A DNA stretch of 64,000 nucleotides from Amycolatopsis umgeniensis (GCF_014205155.1 NZ_JACHMX010000001.1:4774001-4838000); one strand, 5' to 3'. Shown: positions 38,367 to 47,334, counted from the stretch's first letter. A program made the numbers and translations. The notes: generated from the letters alone by a model not told the origin.

Positions 38367-39137
38367 GACTCCGTCCGTGAGTTCTGTCTCGGTCAGTCCT
38401 TCACGCAGTTTCTTGAGCGTGGAGGCCAGCAAACGGGACACCTGCATCTGGGAAACCCCGACACGGCGCGCGATATCCGACTGGCTCATCCCGGACCCGA
38501 ACCGCAGCGCGACGATCTTACGCTCGCGATCGGGCAGCCGTTCCAGCATCGGCCGCAGCGCCTCGCGGAGCTCCGCCTGGCTCAGGTTGGCGTCCGCCTC
38601 GCCGAAGCGGGTGTGCGCCGAGTTCTCCAGGAGGTTGTCCAGCGAAGCCCCGTACCGGCCCTGGCCGGCGCGGAGACCCTCGTAGACCTCGTCGATGGGG
38701 ACGCCGAGATGGGCGGCGATCTCACTGGGCTTCGGTGCGCGGGAGAGCCGGACGGTCAGCTCCTCGCGCACGGCCGAGATGTTCGCGTTCAGCTCCTTGA
38801 GCCGTCGCGGGACCCGCACCGACCAGCTGTTGTCGCGGAAGTGGTGCCGCAACTCGCCGGAGATGGTCGGGACCGCGAAGGCCAGGAAGTCACTGCCCTG
38901 GGTGGGGTCGAAACGGTCGACGGCGTGGATCAGCCCGATCGTCGCGATCTGGACCAGATCCTCCATCGACTCGTCGCGGTTGCGGAACTTGCGCGCCAGG
39001 TTGCGCGCCAGTTCCAGATGCGCGCGCACCAGTTCGTCCCGCAGCCGTTCACGCCCGGGTGCGTTCTGGGGCAGCGCGCACATGCGCTCGAACAGGGCCG
39101 GGACGTCCGCGCCGTCTTGCTCGACGGGTTCGGTCAC
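38364..39137 (-). CDS. sigF: SigF/SigB-family stress sigma factor
   Basis: A 257-residue sigma-70 group 3 factor. Region 2 (ELARNLARKFRNRDESMEDL, VQIATIGLIHAVDRFDPTQG, FLAFAVPTISGELRHHFRDN), region 3 (LKELNANISAVREELTVRLS) and region 4 HTH (RERKIVALRFGSGMSQSDIA, RRVGVSQMQVSRLLASTLKK) are complete. GTG 39137 overlaps the stop of the RsbW gene (GTGA), the usual arrangement for a sigma factor made with its anti-sigma. In mycobacteria this pair (UsfX-SigF) governs stress and stationary-phase genes, and SigF reads the promoter before its own operon; the same promoter pattern is at 39588-39614. Confidence 0.92.
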   Translation of the reverse strand: MTEPVEQDGADVPALFERMCALPQNAPGRERLRDELVRAHLELARNLARKFRNRDESMEDLVQIATIGLIHAVDRFDPTQGSDFLAFAVPTISGELRHHFRDNSWSVRVPRRLKELNANISAVREELTVRLSRAPKPSEIAAHLGVPIDEVYEGLRAGQGRYGASLDNLLENSAHTRFGEADANLSQAELREALRPMLERLPDRERKIVALRFGSGMSQSDIARRVGVSQMQVSRLLASTLKKLREGLTETELTDGV

Positions 39138-39550
39138 GGCCGGGCCGCCTCGCTCTCCCGGATGAGCTCCACCCTGGACAGGTAGCCGCCGTCGGCCGGG
39201 GTCACACTCCGTCGCGCGGACGTCGCCAGCGCGGTGAGCAGCTGCCAGGACAGACCGGTCTCGTCGTCGGGTTCCGGGGAGTCCGAAAGCACCGAGACGG
39301 TCACCTCGATCCGTCCGTCCTTCCACGAGAAAACGCAGGTCAGATGGCCGTCGGAGGCCGAGGGAAGCAGCATGGAGCAGGCCTCGTCCACCGCCATCCG
39401 GAGGTCCTCGACCGCGTCCAGGTCGAAGTCCTGGCGCATCGCGATGTCCGCGACGATCGTCCGGAGAGTCGGTACCACGTGCGGTACCGCGGCCGTGCGT
39501 ACCTCGATGAGTTGAGCGCCCTCCCCGCTGGGCGGGGTGTTGTCCACCAC
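39134..39550 (-). CDS. rsbW: Anti-sigma factor of SigF (RsbW/UsfX type)
   Basis: A 138-residue HATPase-fold protein with a UsfX-like degenerate pattern: DLRMAVDEACSMLLPSASDG (N-box region), SVLSDSPEPDDETGLSWQLL (G1/G2 region) and a C-terminal DGGYLSRVELI strand. It should hold SigF inactive until an unphosphorylated STAS antagonist displaces it. Start GTG 39550 follows GAGAGAGGAA. It is first in the rsbW-sigF operon. The N-box is less canonical than in the neighbouring kinase, so its kinase activity may be low. Confidence 0.85.
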   Translation of the reverse strand: MVDNTPPSGEGAQLIEVRTAAVPHVVPTLRTIVADIAMRQDFDLDAVEDLRMAVDEACSMLLPSASDGHLTCVFSWKDGRIEVTVSVLSDSPEPDDETGLSWQLLTALATSARRSVTPADGGYLSRVELIRESEAARP

Positions 39551-39587
39551 GTGTGTTCCTCTCTCCAGCTGCGCTGCCGACCGTCAG

Positions 39588-39614
39588 TTGCCCTTGGTGT
39601 GAGCAAACCAAACC
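39588..39614 (-). promoter_or_regulatory. SigF-type promoter of rsbW-sigF
   Basis: Minus strand: GGTTT (39614-39610), 16-base spacer, GGGCAA (39593-39588). This matches the SigF consensus GGTTT-N15-17-GGGTA except for one base in the -10. The start would fall about 30 bases before the GTG at 39550, supporting autoregulation. Confidence 0.65.
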
Positions 39615-39619
39615 CACGT

Positions 39620-39648
39620 TTGACTCGCGCAGGCGGCGGGCATGTAAC
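39620..39648 (+). promoter_or_regulatory. Vegetative-type promoter of whiB gene
   Basis: TTGACT (39620-39625), a 17-base spacer, then TGTAAC (39643-39648). The -35 is near consensus and the -10 is partial. The predicted start is about 30 bases upstream of the ATG at 39686. It lies back to back with the SigF promoter. Confidence 0.45.
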
Positions 39649-39685
39649 CGGCGACAAACGATCTCCTGGAAAGGCGGGGACCGAC

Positions 39686-39994
39686 ATGGCTGACGTGAGC
39701 CGGCTGCCGAACGTGGTGGCGGAAGAGTGGGATTGGCAGCTCCGTGGGTCGTGCCGAGGCGCGGACAGCAGCTTGTTCTTCCACACGGACAACGAGCGCG
39801 GTTCGGCCCGTGAGCGGCGCGAATCCCGCGCCAAGGCGATCTGCCAGGCCTGCCCCGTGCTGGCGCAATGCCGCAAGCACGCGCTGGCCGTCCAGGAGCC
39901 GTACGGGATCTGGGGTGGCCTCGGCGAGATCGAGCGGCGCGAGCTGTTCCTCCGCGAACGCCGCGCCGGGCGCAAGGCTTTGACCGCGCATTGA
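39686..39994 (+). CDS. WhiB-family iron-sulfur transcriptional regulator
   Basis: A 102-residue Wbl protein. Four cysteines coordinate the [4Fe-4S] cluster: one in LRGSCRGAD, then ICQACPVLAQCRKHAL (C-x2-C-x5-C). The G[VI]WGG turn is present as YGIWGGLGEIERREL, followed by a basic C-terminus (RERRAGRKALTAH) for DNA contact. Wbl proteins bind region 4 of the housekeeping sigma factor and respond to redox or NO. Start ATG 39686 follows GGAAAGGCGGGG. Divergent from the rsbW-sigF operon. I do not assign a WhiB number. Confidence 0.93.
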   Translation: MADVSRLPNVVAEEWDWQLRGSCRGADSSLFFHTDNERGSARERRESRAKAICQACPVLAQCRKHALAVQEPYGIWGGLGEIERRELFLRERRAGRKALTAH

Positions 39995-40208
39995 GCGCGC
40001 CCCGGACACCGGTCGGCGACGCGCGTGACGGCGATCGTGGCGCCCCGTCCGGACTGGGTTAGGGTTGGGACTGTCGTTGCGGGGACAGCCACGCCTACCC
40101 GCCGAAAAAGAGCGTGCGTCCGTGTCCGGACTGGGCGCGGCCGTCGCTTGAGACCACAGGCGCGTTCCGGCGCTGAGCGTCGGTTCTCACCTGATGAGGA
40201 GAATGTGC

Positions 40209-40562
40209 ATGCCCGCAGCGGACCAGAACACCACGCCGCCCGGTTTCAGCATCACGCTGGACGCCGACGCTTCTGTACCGCGCGTGGTGGTCACCGGTGA
40301 GCTCGACCTGCTGACGAGCCCACAGCTCCAGGAGACCCTCGGGGCGCTGATCACGGACAAACCGTCGGGGCGGGTCGTCGCCGACCTGACCGGCGTGACC
40401 TTCTTCGACTCCTCGGCGCTGAACGTGGTGCTCCAGGCACAGCGCCAGGCCGCCGAGAAGGCCGTCGAGCTCGAAGTGGTGCCCAGCCCGCAGGTGAGCC
40501 GAGTGATCGAGCTCACCGGCGTCGCCGAACACCTCAGCGTGTCGGAAGAGCCCCCCGCCTGA
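40209..40562 (+). CDS. STAS-domain anti-sigma factor antagonist
   Basis: A 117-residue SpoIIAA/RsbV-type protein: RVVVTGELDLLTSPQLQETL strand and helix, then the phospho-acceptor loop VTFFDSSALNVVLQA with the serine pair, and a C-terminal helix (SRVIELTGVAEHL). Unphosphorylated antagonist binds the anti-sigma kinase and frees sigma. I start at ATG 40209, seven bases after GAGGAG; two earlier in-frame ATGs overlap that site. With RsbW, SigF and the single-domain kinase nearby, it completes a partner-switching set. Confidence 0.92.
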   Translation: MPAADQNTTPPGFSITLDADASVPRVVVTGELDLLTSPQLQETLGALITDKPSGRVVADLTGVTFFDSSALNVVLQAQRQAAEKAVELEVVPSPQVSRVIELTGVAEHLSVSEEPPA

Positions 40563-40616
40563 TCCCCCGCTACGGTCGTGGGCTCGTGATCCGCGACACC
40601 TGGGGGAAGCAGCACG

Positions 40617-41405
40617 ATGATGGGGCGGACGCATGCCCTGACAGGCTGGTGCGCGGGCCTCGCGCTCGCACCCGTCGTCGGGGCGGGCACGGTGCACCAA
40701 GCCGTCGTCTTCGCCGCGACCACGGCGGGCTTCGCCCTCTTGCCCGACCTCGATCACCCCGGCGCTCGCGCGTCGAGGCTGCTCGGCTGGTTCACCGGCG
40801 CGATCTCCTGGTTGCTTCGCCGTGTTTCCGCGGCCCTCTACGCGCTGACCAAGGGACCTCGGGACGAGAAGGTCACCGGTAAGCACAGGCACCTCTCGCA
40901 CACCGTGCTGTTCGCCGTCGGCCTCGGCTTCCTGACCAACTGGGGCACCACCGAAGGCGGACCGTGGGCGGTGTTCGGCGTCGTCGTCCTGGGTCTGCTG
41001 CTGGCGGAAGGCGCGCTCGGCGACTGGCTGCTGCCGGTCAGCGGCGCCGCCGTCGGATGGTGGGTGTGGACCGCCCCGCCGGACAAGACGGCGCAACTCG
41101 CGGAGATCTCCGGCTGGCTCGGCATCGCCGTCGCGGCCGGGTGTTTCGTGCACTGCCTCGGGGACGCGCTGACCGAGTCCGGCTGCCCGTTCCTGTTCCC
41201 GATCCCGATCGCGGGTGAGACCTGGTACGAGATCCGGCCGCCGAAGCCGCTGCGGTTCCGCACCGGCAAGAACGTGGAGAACCGGCTGATCTTCCCGGTG
41301 TTCGCGGTCGCCGCGGTGGTGCTGATCCCGGGTGTCTGGGAGTACCTCTTCACCACGGTCCAGGGCCTGCTCACGCCGGACGGGACGCAGACAGCGGTGC
41401 AGTGA
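40617..41405 (+). CDS. YdjM-family membrane-bound metal-dependent hydrolase
   Basis: A 262-residue inner-membrane protein with motifs of the YdjM/LexA-regulated hydrolase family: GRTHALTGWCAG, LLPDLDHPGARASR, HRHLSHTVLF and HCLGDALTESGCPFLFPIP. The conserved His/Asp residues probably bind metal near the membrane surface. Five or so membrane segments are visible. Substrate unknown; the E. coli relative is SOS-induced, but no LexA box is seen here. GGGGGAAG precedes the ATG pair at 40617/40620. Confidence 0.85.
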   Translation: MMGRTHALTGWCAGLALAPVVGAGTVHQAVVFAATTAGFALLPDLDHPGARASRLLGWFTGAISWLLRRVSAALYALTKGPRDEKVTGKHRHLSHTVLFAVGLGFLTNWGTTEGGPWAVFGVVVLGLLLAEGALGDWLLPVSGAAVGWWVWTAPPDKTAQLAEISGWLGIAVAAGCFVHCLGDALTESGCPFLFPIPIAGETWYEIRPPKPLRFRTGKNVENRLIFPVFAVAAVVLIPGVWEYLFTTVQGLLTPDGTQTAVQ

Positions 41406-41466
41406 GGAATGCCCCCGCCGCCGGCGGCGTTGAATCGGAACGCCGGACCCGGTTAGAGGGGGAACA

Positions 41467-42042
41467 GTGGACAAGCCCGTGCTGCGCGCCGACGCGCGAC
41501 GTAACCGAGCGAAGGTGCTCGCGGCGGCCGAAGAGGCCTTCGCCATCGACGGCCTCGCCGTCCCCCTCGACGAGATCGCCCGCCTCGCCGGTGTCGGCGC
41601 GGGTACGGTCTACCGGCATTTCCCCAGCAAGAAAGCACTCTTCCAGGCCGTCGTCCTGGATCGGCTGGAGCAGTTCGCGCGGGAAGCACGCGAACTGCTG
41701 ACAGCCGAAGACCCCGGCGAGGCGTTCTTCGACTTCTTCAAACGCGTCGTCAGGCAGGCATCCCTCAACCGGGCATTGTGTGACGCGCTCGCCGAGACGA
41801 CGGGGCTGGGTTTCAAGGCGAGCGCGGGCACCGACTTCCGGGCGGCGCTGCAGGCCCTGCTGACGCGGGCGCAGGTCGCGGGCGCGGTCCGCGAGGACAT
41901 CGACGGCGAAGACCTGCGCGCCCTGATCGCCGGTTGCCTCGCCGCGGAACGATATTCGCGGCCGGATCGCCATCTGGTGCGGATTCTCGTCGACGGATTG
42001 CGGACATTCGACTCAACTTGCACGCTGCGTAACAAAACGTAA
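41467..42042 (+). CDS. TetR-family transcriptional regulator
   Basis: A 191-residue TetR protein: AEEAFAIDGLAVPLDEIARL, then AGVGAGTVYRHFPSKKALFQ as the HTH, and an acidic-helix ligand domain that ends with FDSTCTLRNKT. GTG 41467 follows AGAGGGGG. It is not paired with a divergent gene; the neighbours on both sides run in the same direction, so its target cannot be inferred from context. No palindrome is obvious upstream. Confidence 0.88.
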   Translation: MDKPVLRADARRNRAKVLAAAEEAFAIDGLAVPLDEIARLAGVGAGTVYRHFPSKKALFQAVVLDRLEQFAREARELLTAEDPGEAFFDFFKRVVRQASLNRALCDALAETTGLGFKASAGTDFRAALQALLTRAQVAGAVREDIDGEDLRALIAGCLAAERYSRPDRHLVRILVDGLRTFDSTCTLRNKT

Positions 42043-42095
42043 GATCAACGCGAGTAGTCCTCGTACCTGCGCTTCGCATGGCGAGGGGGTGCCGG

Positions 42096-42419
42096 ATGTT
42101 CGGTCGAGGTCCCACCACCGGTTCCGTCACGGTCGCGGCCCTCGCGGGCGTCGCCACCGGACTGCTCGTCGCCGCCCTCCTGGTGGCAGGCCGCGAGCCA
42201 CAGTCCCGGGTCCGCGAAGTCAGTACGACCCCTTCACCGACGTCGACCTCCCGTTCGGTCGGGCCGGTCACGGTGACCTTGCCCGCGATCATCCCGGAAC
42301 CGCTCACCGTCACGCGCACCAGCACACCCGCGCCGCGGACGGTGACCAGGACAGTGACGCCGTCGACCACCTCGACGGTGCTCCCGCCCACGTCGACCAC
42401 GGGATATCGAAGCGACTGA
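42096..42419 (+). CDS. Small membrane-anchored Thr/Ser/Pro-rich protein
   Basis: A 107-residue protein with a membrane segment (residues ~10-32) followed by a low-complexity tail rich in Thr, Ser, Pro and Val (TVTRTVTPSTTSTVLPPTST), probably exposed outside and possibly O-mannosylated. I choose ATG 42096, six bases after GAGGGGG; ATG 42078 is the alternative. No family recognised. It lies 36 bp upstream of a lipoprotein gene. Confidence 0.65.
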   Translation: MFGRGPTTGSVTVAALAGVATGLLVAALLVAGREPQSRVREVSTTPSPTSTSRSVGPVTVTLPAIIPEPLTVTRTSTPAPRTVTRTVTPSTTSTVLPPTSTTGYRSD

Positions 42420-42455
42420 TGCAACCCGGAGGGCCTCTCGCGACGTCTGCCCGGT

Positions 42456-42848
42456 ATGCGGCGGCTACCCGTTTCCCTGCTCCTGCTCGCGACCGTGACC
42501 GCGTGCCAACCGGCTGACAAGGCCTGCCCGGCCATCGCCTTGTCGGAGGGGGTCTCGCTCGGCATCGCTCCGGAAGTGGCCGCCGGGCTCGAGCGCGTGT
42601 CGCTGGAGTTGTGCTGGGCCGGTGAGTGCGTGACCCAAGCCGCGTCCGGTGGCGAGCACGTCTTCATCCCGGTCCAGGGTCTGCCGACCACGCCGATCAA
42701 GACCACGGTGACCCTCGACGACGGGAAACCCCACTTCCTCGTCGTGACACCGGCGATCGCCTATCCGGCGGGCGAGGAGTGCGGAGGCGGTGTGCCGGTC
42801 GCGAAACTGGTCGTCACGTCCGGCGGCGAAGTACGGCAAGAACCGTGA
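42456..42848 (+). CDS. Putative lipoprotein
   Basis: A 130-residue secreted protein with a lipoprotein signal: MRRLPVSLLLLATVTAC, where the lipobox cysteine is residue 17. The mature part has several further cysteines (DKACPAIAL, LELCWAGECV, EECGGG) that could form disulfides, and a beta-rich immunoglobulin-like pattern. No enzyme motif. Probably a cell-surface binding protein of unknown partner. Confidence 0.75.
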   Translation: MRRLPVSLLLLATVTACQPADKACPAIALSEGVSLGIAPEVAAGLERVSLELCWAGECVTQAASGGEHVFIPVQGLPTTPIKTTVTLDDGKPHFLVVTPAIAYPAGEECGGGVPVAKLVVTSGGEVRQEP

Positions 42849-42874
42849 AGGCCGCTCTCCCCGAAGAGCGGCCT
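42849..42874. terminator. Hairpin between lipoprotein and ABC permease genes
   Basis: AGGCCGCTCT-ccccga-AGAGCGGCCT, a perfect 10-bp stem starting one base after the lipoprotein stop, between converging genes. The GAAGGCCGCT edge also belongs to the dispersed repeat family seen elsewhere in the window. Confidence 0.72.
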
Positions 42875-42893
42875 CCACGGTTTCCCCTGGTGG

Positions 42894-44528
42894 CTAGCCG
42901 ACGTCGCGACGTCGCCAGCCCATGAGCCCGGCCACGAGCGCGACCACGGCGACCCCGGTCAACCAGAGCAGCGGTGTCGCGGTGAACTCCGCGGCGGGCA
43001 GTTTCGGTACGTGTGAGAACGGCGAAGCGTCCAGCAAGATCTGCGGCAGGTTCAGCACCGGGCCGAACAGACTGAGCAGCAACGCCAGCCCGGCGATCGC
43101 CCACGCCGCCGTCGAGAACTTCGGCGCCAGGCCGAACAGCGTCACGGAGAGGCCGACGATCACCCACACCGCCGGGAGCTGGGCCAGCGACGCGACCACC
43201 ATGTCCCCGACGGAGTCGCCGACGGAGCCCGCCCGCATCCCGTTCGACAGTCCCAAAAGGACACCGCTGACGACCATCATCAGCGCCGTTCCGGCGAACG
43301 CGAACACGAGGTGGCTCCCCAGCAGCCGCAGCCTGCCCACGCCCGTCGCGAGCAACGGCTCGACGCGGATCGCGGTCTCCTCGGCGCGGATCCGCAACGC
43401 GGCCTGCACCCCGTAGAGCGCGATGACCATGGCGAACAGGCCGGTCATCGCCGCCATGAAGGCGTCGATCAGCCCGTCCGTGCCACCGAGGCGCTGGAAA
43501 ATCTCCTTCGCCTGCTCGCTCTGCCCGACGACGTCGCCGATCCCGCTCGCGACCGAGCCGAACACCGCGGCGCAGACCGCCGTGCCGATCAGCCAGCCGA
43601 TCAACGGTCCCCGGTGCAACCGCCACGCCAGCGCGAACGGGCTGCGCAGCGACGCCACCGCTTCGGCGGGCCCCGGCCGAGGCGGAATGATGCCGGTGCC
43701 GACGTCACGCCGGGGGAGCAACGCGTAGCCGATGGCGCCGACGACCACGGTCGCGGCCAACGGCAGCAGGAAGACCCACCAGCGTTCGTCGGCGAACGGC
43801 CGGATCTGTTGCGCCCAGCCGATCGGGGACAGCCACGAGACCCAGGTCGCGTCCGAGGTCGAGTCGCCGACCGCGCGCAGCAGGAACGCGACACCGACGG
43901 CGGTGGCGCCGATCCCGTTGGCCGTCCTCGAATACTCGGCCACCTGGACGGCGACGGCCGCGATCGCCGTGAAGACCAGCCCGGTCGCCGCGGTGGCGCC
44001 GCCGAGCGCGAGCGCCCCTTCGGCGGGCAGGTCCGCGCCGATCATCAGCCCGACCTCGACGAGTCCGATGAGGACACTCGCCCCCGCGGACACCAGCACG
44101 CCCGCGCTCAGCAGCGCGTACCGGCCGACCACCGCGGAAGCCAGCAGCTCCGCGCGGCCGGAGTCCTCCTCGGCGCGGGTGTGCCGGGTGACGGTGAACA
44201 CCGCCATCAGCCCGATGATCAGGGCGAGGAACCCGCCGAGCCGCCAAGCGGTGAACCCGCCCGCGGTCGAGAGGTCGAAGGCCGGGCCGTAGATCAGCGA
44301 AAGCGACGGGTTCGCGCCCATGCTCGCGGTGAGCCCGGCCCGTTCGGCGGCCGTCGGATACAGCGTTTCGAACGTCCCCGAGGACGTCGAGGGCATGATG
44401 CCCAGCAGGACGATCCAGATCGGCAGGACGATCCTGTCCCGCCTCAGCGCCAGCCTGGTCAGATGCCAGGTGCCGACCAACCCGTGTGCCGGACCGGTGA
44501 CGGCGGGGCGGTCGAGCGTCGCGGTCAT
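42894..44528 (-). CDS. ABC transporter permease (polyketide-antibiotic/tetronasin exporter type)
   Basis: A 544-residue integral membrane protein with about 12 membrane segments in two similar halves, each starting with a W-[RH]-L-x-R-[DG]-x motif ([20 protein letters not shown] and [16 protein letters not shown]). This is the large permease of actinobacterial ABC exporters linked to polyketide and ionophore resistance. The ATG at 44528 overlaps the stop of the ATPase gene (ATGA), so they form one operon under the divergent MarR/GbsR-like regulator. Confidence 0.88.
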   Translation of the reverse strand: MTATLDRPAVTGPAHGLVGTWHLTRLALRRDRIVLPIWIVLLGIMPSTSSGTFETLYPTAAERAGLTASMGANPSLSLIYGPAFDLSTAGGFTAWRLGGFLALIIGLMAVFTVTRHTRAEEDSGRAELLASAVVGRYALLSAGVLVSAGASVLIGLVEVGLMIGADLPAEGALALGGATAATGLVFTAIAAVAVQVAEYSRTANGIGATAVGVAFLLRAVGDSTSDATWVSWLSPIGWAQQIRPFADERWWVFLLPLAATVVVGAIGYALLPRRDVGTGIIPPRPGPAEAVASLRSPFALAWRLHRGPLIGWLIGTAVCAAVFGSVASGIGDVVGQSEQAKEIFQRLGGTDGLIDAFMAAMTGLFAMVIALYGVQAALRIRAEETAIRVEPLLATGVGRLRLLGSHLVFAFAGTALMMVVSGVLLGLSNGMRAGSVGDSVGDMVVASLAQLPAVWVIVGLSVTLFGLAPKFSTAAWAIAGLALLLSLFGPVLNLPQILLDASPFSHVPKLPAAEFTATPLLWLTGVAVVALVAGLMGWRRRDVG

Positions 44529-45421
44529 TTCGCGCTCGCTTCGGCGGTGTAGTGACGGAGGAACAGCTCTTCCAGCGTCGGAGGCTGGCTGGTCAGGCTG
44601 CGGACGCCGACCTCGGTGAGCTGGCGCAGCGCCTCGTCGAGAGACCGGGTCTCGACGTCGAAGCGGACCCGGTTGCCCTCGACCTTGAGGTCGTGGATGT
44701 TCTCGAGCCTGGTCAGCCCGTTCGGCGGGCCGGCGAGTTCGGCCGAGATCGACGTCCTGGTGAGGTGCCGGAGTTCGGCCAGTGTGCCGGTCTCCACGGT
44801 GTGCCCGTTGCGGATGATGCTGACCTTGTCGCAGAGCGCCTCGACCTCGGCGAGGATGTGGCTCGACAGCAGCACCGTGCGGCCCTGCTCGCGCTCCTCC
44901 TGGATCGCGTACTGGAAGGTGGCCTCCATCAGCGGGTCGAGGCCGGAGGTCGGCTCGTCCATGATCAGCAGGTCCACGTGCGAGGACAGCGCGGCCACGA
45001 TCGCGACCTTCTGCCGGTTGCCCTTGGAGTAGGTGCGCCCCTTCTTCTTGGGGTCGAGGTCGAACCGTTCGATGAGATCCTTGCGGCGGCGCTGGTCGAG
45101 CCCGCCCCGCAGCCGCCCCAGCAAGTCGATCACCTCGCCGCCGGAGAGGTTGGGCCAGAGGTTCACGTCGCCGGGGACGTAGGCGAGGCGCCGGTGCAGG
45201 CTCGCCGCGTCCTTCCAGGGGTCGCCGCCGAGGAGGCGGACGTCGCCCGAGTCCGCGTGGAGCAGGCCGAGCAGGACCCGGACGGTGGTCGACTTCCCCG
45301 CGCCGTTCGGACCGAGGAAGCCGTGCACCTCCCCGGCGGGTACCTGCAGGTCGAGGCCGTCCAAAGCCTTGGTCCGGCCGAACGCTTTGTGGAGGCCGGA
45401 GATGGAGATGGCGTTTTCCAT
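44525..45421 (-). CDS. ABC transporter ATP-binding protein
   Basis: A 298-residue DrrA-type ATPase. Walker [10 protein letters not shown]-loop region [16 protein letters not shown], signature [15 protein letters not shown] (degenerate for LSGGQ, normal in this subfamily), Walker [14 protein letters not shown] and switch His [10 protein letters not shown] are all present, followed by the C-terminal regulatory extension. It powers the permease encoded downstream, probably for drug or lipid export. ATG 45421; its promoter region carries a palindromic operator (45437-45457). Confidence 0.93.
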   Translation of the reverse strand: MENAISISGLHKAFGRTKALDGLDLQVPAGEVHGFLGPNGAGKSTTVRVLLGLLHADSGDVRLLGGDPWKDAASLHRRLAYVPGDVNLWPNLSGGEVIDLLGRLRGGLDQRRRKDLIERFDLDPKKKGRTYSKGNRQKVAIVAALSSHVDLLIMDEPTSGLDPLMEATFQYAIQEEREQGRTVLLSSHILAEVEALCDKVSIIRNGHTVETGTLAELRHLTRTSISAELAGPPNGLTRLENIHDLKVEGNRVRFDVETRSLDEALRQLTEVGVRSLTSQPPTLEELFLRHYTAEASAK

Positions 45422-45436
45422 GAAGCTGAAGGTACA

Positions 45437-45457
45437 GTGATTTCACGAAGTTGTGAA
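45437..45457. promoter_or_regulatory. Overlapping palindromes in the ABC/MarR divergent promoter
   Basis: GTGATTTCAC (45437-45446) and TTCAC-gaagtt-GTGAA (45442-45457) overlap, with direct repeats of GAAGTT. The site is 16 bp from the ATPase ATG, well placed for repression by the divergent regulator. Confidence 0.6.
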
Positions 45458-45515
45458 GTTAAGAAAACATATGGATGGTGTGATCACTCTGGGGGACGTG
45501 AGAGAGGATGGGGTC

Positions 45516-46019
45516 ATGACGACGACGCCTGAGAGTGCTTCGAGCACCCAGAGAGACGAGGACGCCGTCCGCCGTTACGTGGAGCACCTGGGCCTCACGC
45601 TCTCCCAGATCGGGATGCAGCGGATGCCCGCCAGGGTGTTCGCCGCGTTGATGACCACCGACGCCGGCCGCCTGACCGCCGCCGAGTTGGCCGACCAGCT
45701 TTCGGTGAGCCCCGCGGCGATCTCGGGGGCCGTGCGCTGGCTGGAGCAGATCGGCCTGGTCGCCAAGGAACGCGAACCGGGCTCGCGCCGTGATCACTAC
45801 CGGCTCTTCGACGACCTCTGGTACGCCACCTTCATGAAACGCGACCGCATGATCGCCCTGTGGCGCGACGCCGCCGACGAGGGTGTCTCGGCGCTGGGGC
45901 CGGGCACTCCGGCGGGCGAGCGGGTCGCCGAGATGCGGGACTTCCTGAGCTTCATGATCGAGGAACTCAACGACATGTACGCGAAGTGGCACAAGATGCG
46001 GGCCGAAAAGGGCAAGTAG
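45516..46019 (+). CDS. MarR/GbsR-family transcriptional regulator
   Basis: A 167-residue winged-HTH protein of the GbsR-like branch: YVEHLGLTLSQIGMQRMPAR, VFAALMTTDAGRLTAAELAD, QLSVSPAAISGAVRWLEQIG, then a wing REPGSRRDHYRLFDD. These typically regulate a neighbouring ABC exporter. I choose ATG 45516 after GAGAGGATGGGG; the open frame extends about 21 codons upstream through the operator. Divergent from the ABC operon. Confidence 0.87.
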   Translation: MTTTPESASSTQRDEDAVRRYVEHLGLTLSQIGMQRMPARVFAALMTTDAGRLTAAELADQLSVSPAAISGAVRWLEQIGLVAKEREPGSRRDHYRLFDDLWYATFMKRDRMIALWRDAADEGVSALGPGTPAGERVAEMRDFLSFMIEELNDMYAKWHKMRAEKGK

Positions 46020-46020
46020 G

Positions 46021-46605
46021 TCAGAGGGCCCGCGTCAGCGTCGCCGCGAGCCGTTCCGCCCACTCGTCGAGCTCCGCCCCGGGCGGCTCGCGGTCCTCGA
46101 AGGACGCCAGGAACGCGTACTGGAAACAAGCCCCGAGCAGCAGGGACGCCGACGCGTCGAGGTCCGCGTCCTCGCGAATCCGGCCGAGCCGGACCTCTTC
46201 GCCCAGGTAGCCGGTGACCCGCGCGAGCGGGATGTCCGGCCCGCCGCGTCTGCTCGTGACCCGTTCGCGATGGGTCGCGAGCAACTCCCGCGAGGAGAAC
46301 AGCGAAACCGCGATCGGGAAACTCTCCAGGTAGAACGACAGCGTGATCCTCGCCAGCCGGGTGAGGTTCGCCGCGAGCGGCCTGTCCGCCGCGGTCTCCA
46401 TCAACCCGTCCAGGGTCGTCCCGAGCGCGGGGAGCTGTTCCGTCAGCACGCTCATGAAGATCTCGGTCTTGTCCTTGAAGTGCTTGTAGAGCAGCGCCTC
46501 GGAGTAGCCCGCCGCCCGCGCGATCGCCTTCGTCGTGGCATGGGCGTAGCCCTGCTCGCGCATCACCTTCGCCGCCGCGGCGACGATCTCCTCGCGGCTT
46601 CCCAT
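46021..46605 (-). CDS. TetR-family transcriptional repressor
   Basis: A 194-residue TetR protein: AAKVMREQGYAHATTKAIAR, AAGYSEALLYKHFKDKTEIF, then a ligand domain with FPIAVSLFSSRELLATHRERV. ATG 46605 after CAGGAG. It is divergent from an NAD(P)-binding protein gene across a 96-bp gap holding a perfect 14-bp-arm palindrome (46649-46682), so it very likely represses itself and that gene. Stop lies 1 bp after the convergent GbsR-like stop. Confidence 0.9.
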   Translation of the reverse strand: MGSREEIVAAAAKVMREQGYAHATTKAIARAAGYSEALLYKHFKDKTEIFMSVLTEQLPALGTTLDGLMETAADRPLAANLTRLARITLSFYLESFPIAVSLFSSRELLATHRERVTSRRGGPDIPLARVTGYLGEEVRLGRIREDADLDASASLLLGACFQYAFLASFEDREPPGAELDEWAERLAATLTRAL

Positions 46606-46648
46606 GTTCGCTCCTGAGGGCTTCTCAGCGTTCGCTCGACAAGTGGTC

Positions 46649-46682
46649 AGTGAACACTCACCATAGTGGGTGAGTGTTCACT
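46649..46682. promoter_or_regulatory. TetR operator, 14-bp perfect arms
   Basis: AGTGAACACTCACC-atagtg-GGTGAGTGTTCACT: perfect arms around a 6-base spacer, between the divergent tetR and NAD(P)-binding genes. The half-site resembles known TetR-family TGAGTG/ACTCA boxes. Confidence 0.82.
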
Positions 46683-46701
46683 AACCCAGGAAGGCGTGAT
46701 C

Positions 46702-47334
46702 ATGAAGCTCACCGTTTTCGGTGCCACGGGCGGGGTCGGTTCCGAAGTCGTCAAGCAGGCCCTCGCGGCGGGGCATCACGTCACGGCCGTCGTCCGTGAC
46801 CCGTCCAGGCTGAAGGTCGAGGGCGAACTGCTGGAGGTCGTCGTCGCCGGATTGTCCGAGCACGGCGCGTTGACCGAGGCGGTTTCGGGTCGCGACGTGG
46901 TGATCTCCGCGCTCGGCGCCCGCGACCGCGCTCCGACGACCGTCGTCACCGACGGCGCGAACGCCGCCGTCACCGCGATGCGCTCCGCGGGGAACCGGCG
47001 GCTGCTGCTGGTGAGCGCGAGCGGAGCGTTCGTCGACGGCGACGCCTTCTTCACCAGGAACTTCGTCAAGCCGCTCCTGGGCAAGCTCCTGAAACACGCG
47101 TTCGCCGACATGGTCGCCGCGGAGCGGGTCGTGCGGGCGAGCGACCTCGACTGGACGATCGTGCGCCCGCCGCGGCTGCTGAACGGGCCGCACACCGGCG
47201 CGATCGCCGTCCGCACCGACGGCAACGTCCGCGGGAGCTACAGCATCGACCGCGCCGACGTCGCCGACTACCTGCTTCGCGCGGCCGCGGACGACTCGCT
47301 CATCCGTCAGACGGCCTCGATCGCCCGCGTTTAG
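46702..47334 (+). CDS. NAD(P)H-binding atypical SDR protein
   Basis: A 210-residue Rossmann protein with the cofactor loop TVFGATGGVGSEV and the atypical-SDR features LLLVSASGAF and LDWTIVRPPRLLNG. It lacks the YxxxK of classical SDRs, as in NmrA/BVR-B-like quinone or flavin reductases and redox sensors. ATG 46702 follows AGGAAGG. Controlled by the divergent TetR through the palindrome at 46649-46682. Its last two codons lie in the dispersed palindrome 47328-47389. Confidence 0.85.
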   Translation: MKLTVFGATGGVGSEVVKQALAAGHHVTAVVRDPSRLKVEGELLEVVVAGLSEHGALTEAVSGRDVVISALGARDRAPTTVVTDGANAAVTAMRSAGNRRLLLVSASGAFVDGDAFFTRNFVKPLLGKLLKHAFADMVAAERVVRASDLDWTIVRPPRLLNGPHTGAIAVRTDGNVRGSYSIDRADVADYLLRAAADDSLIRQTASIARV

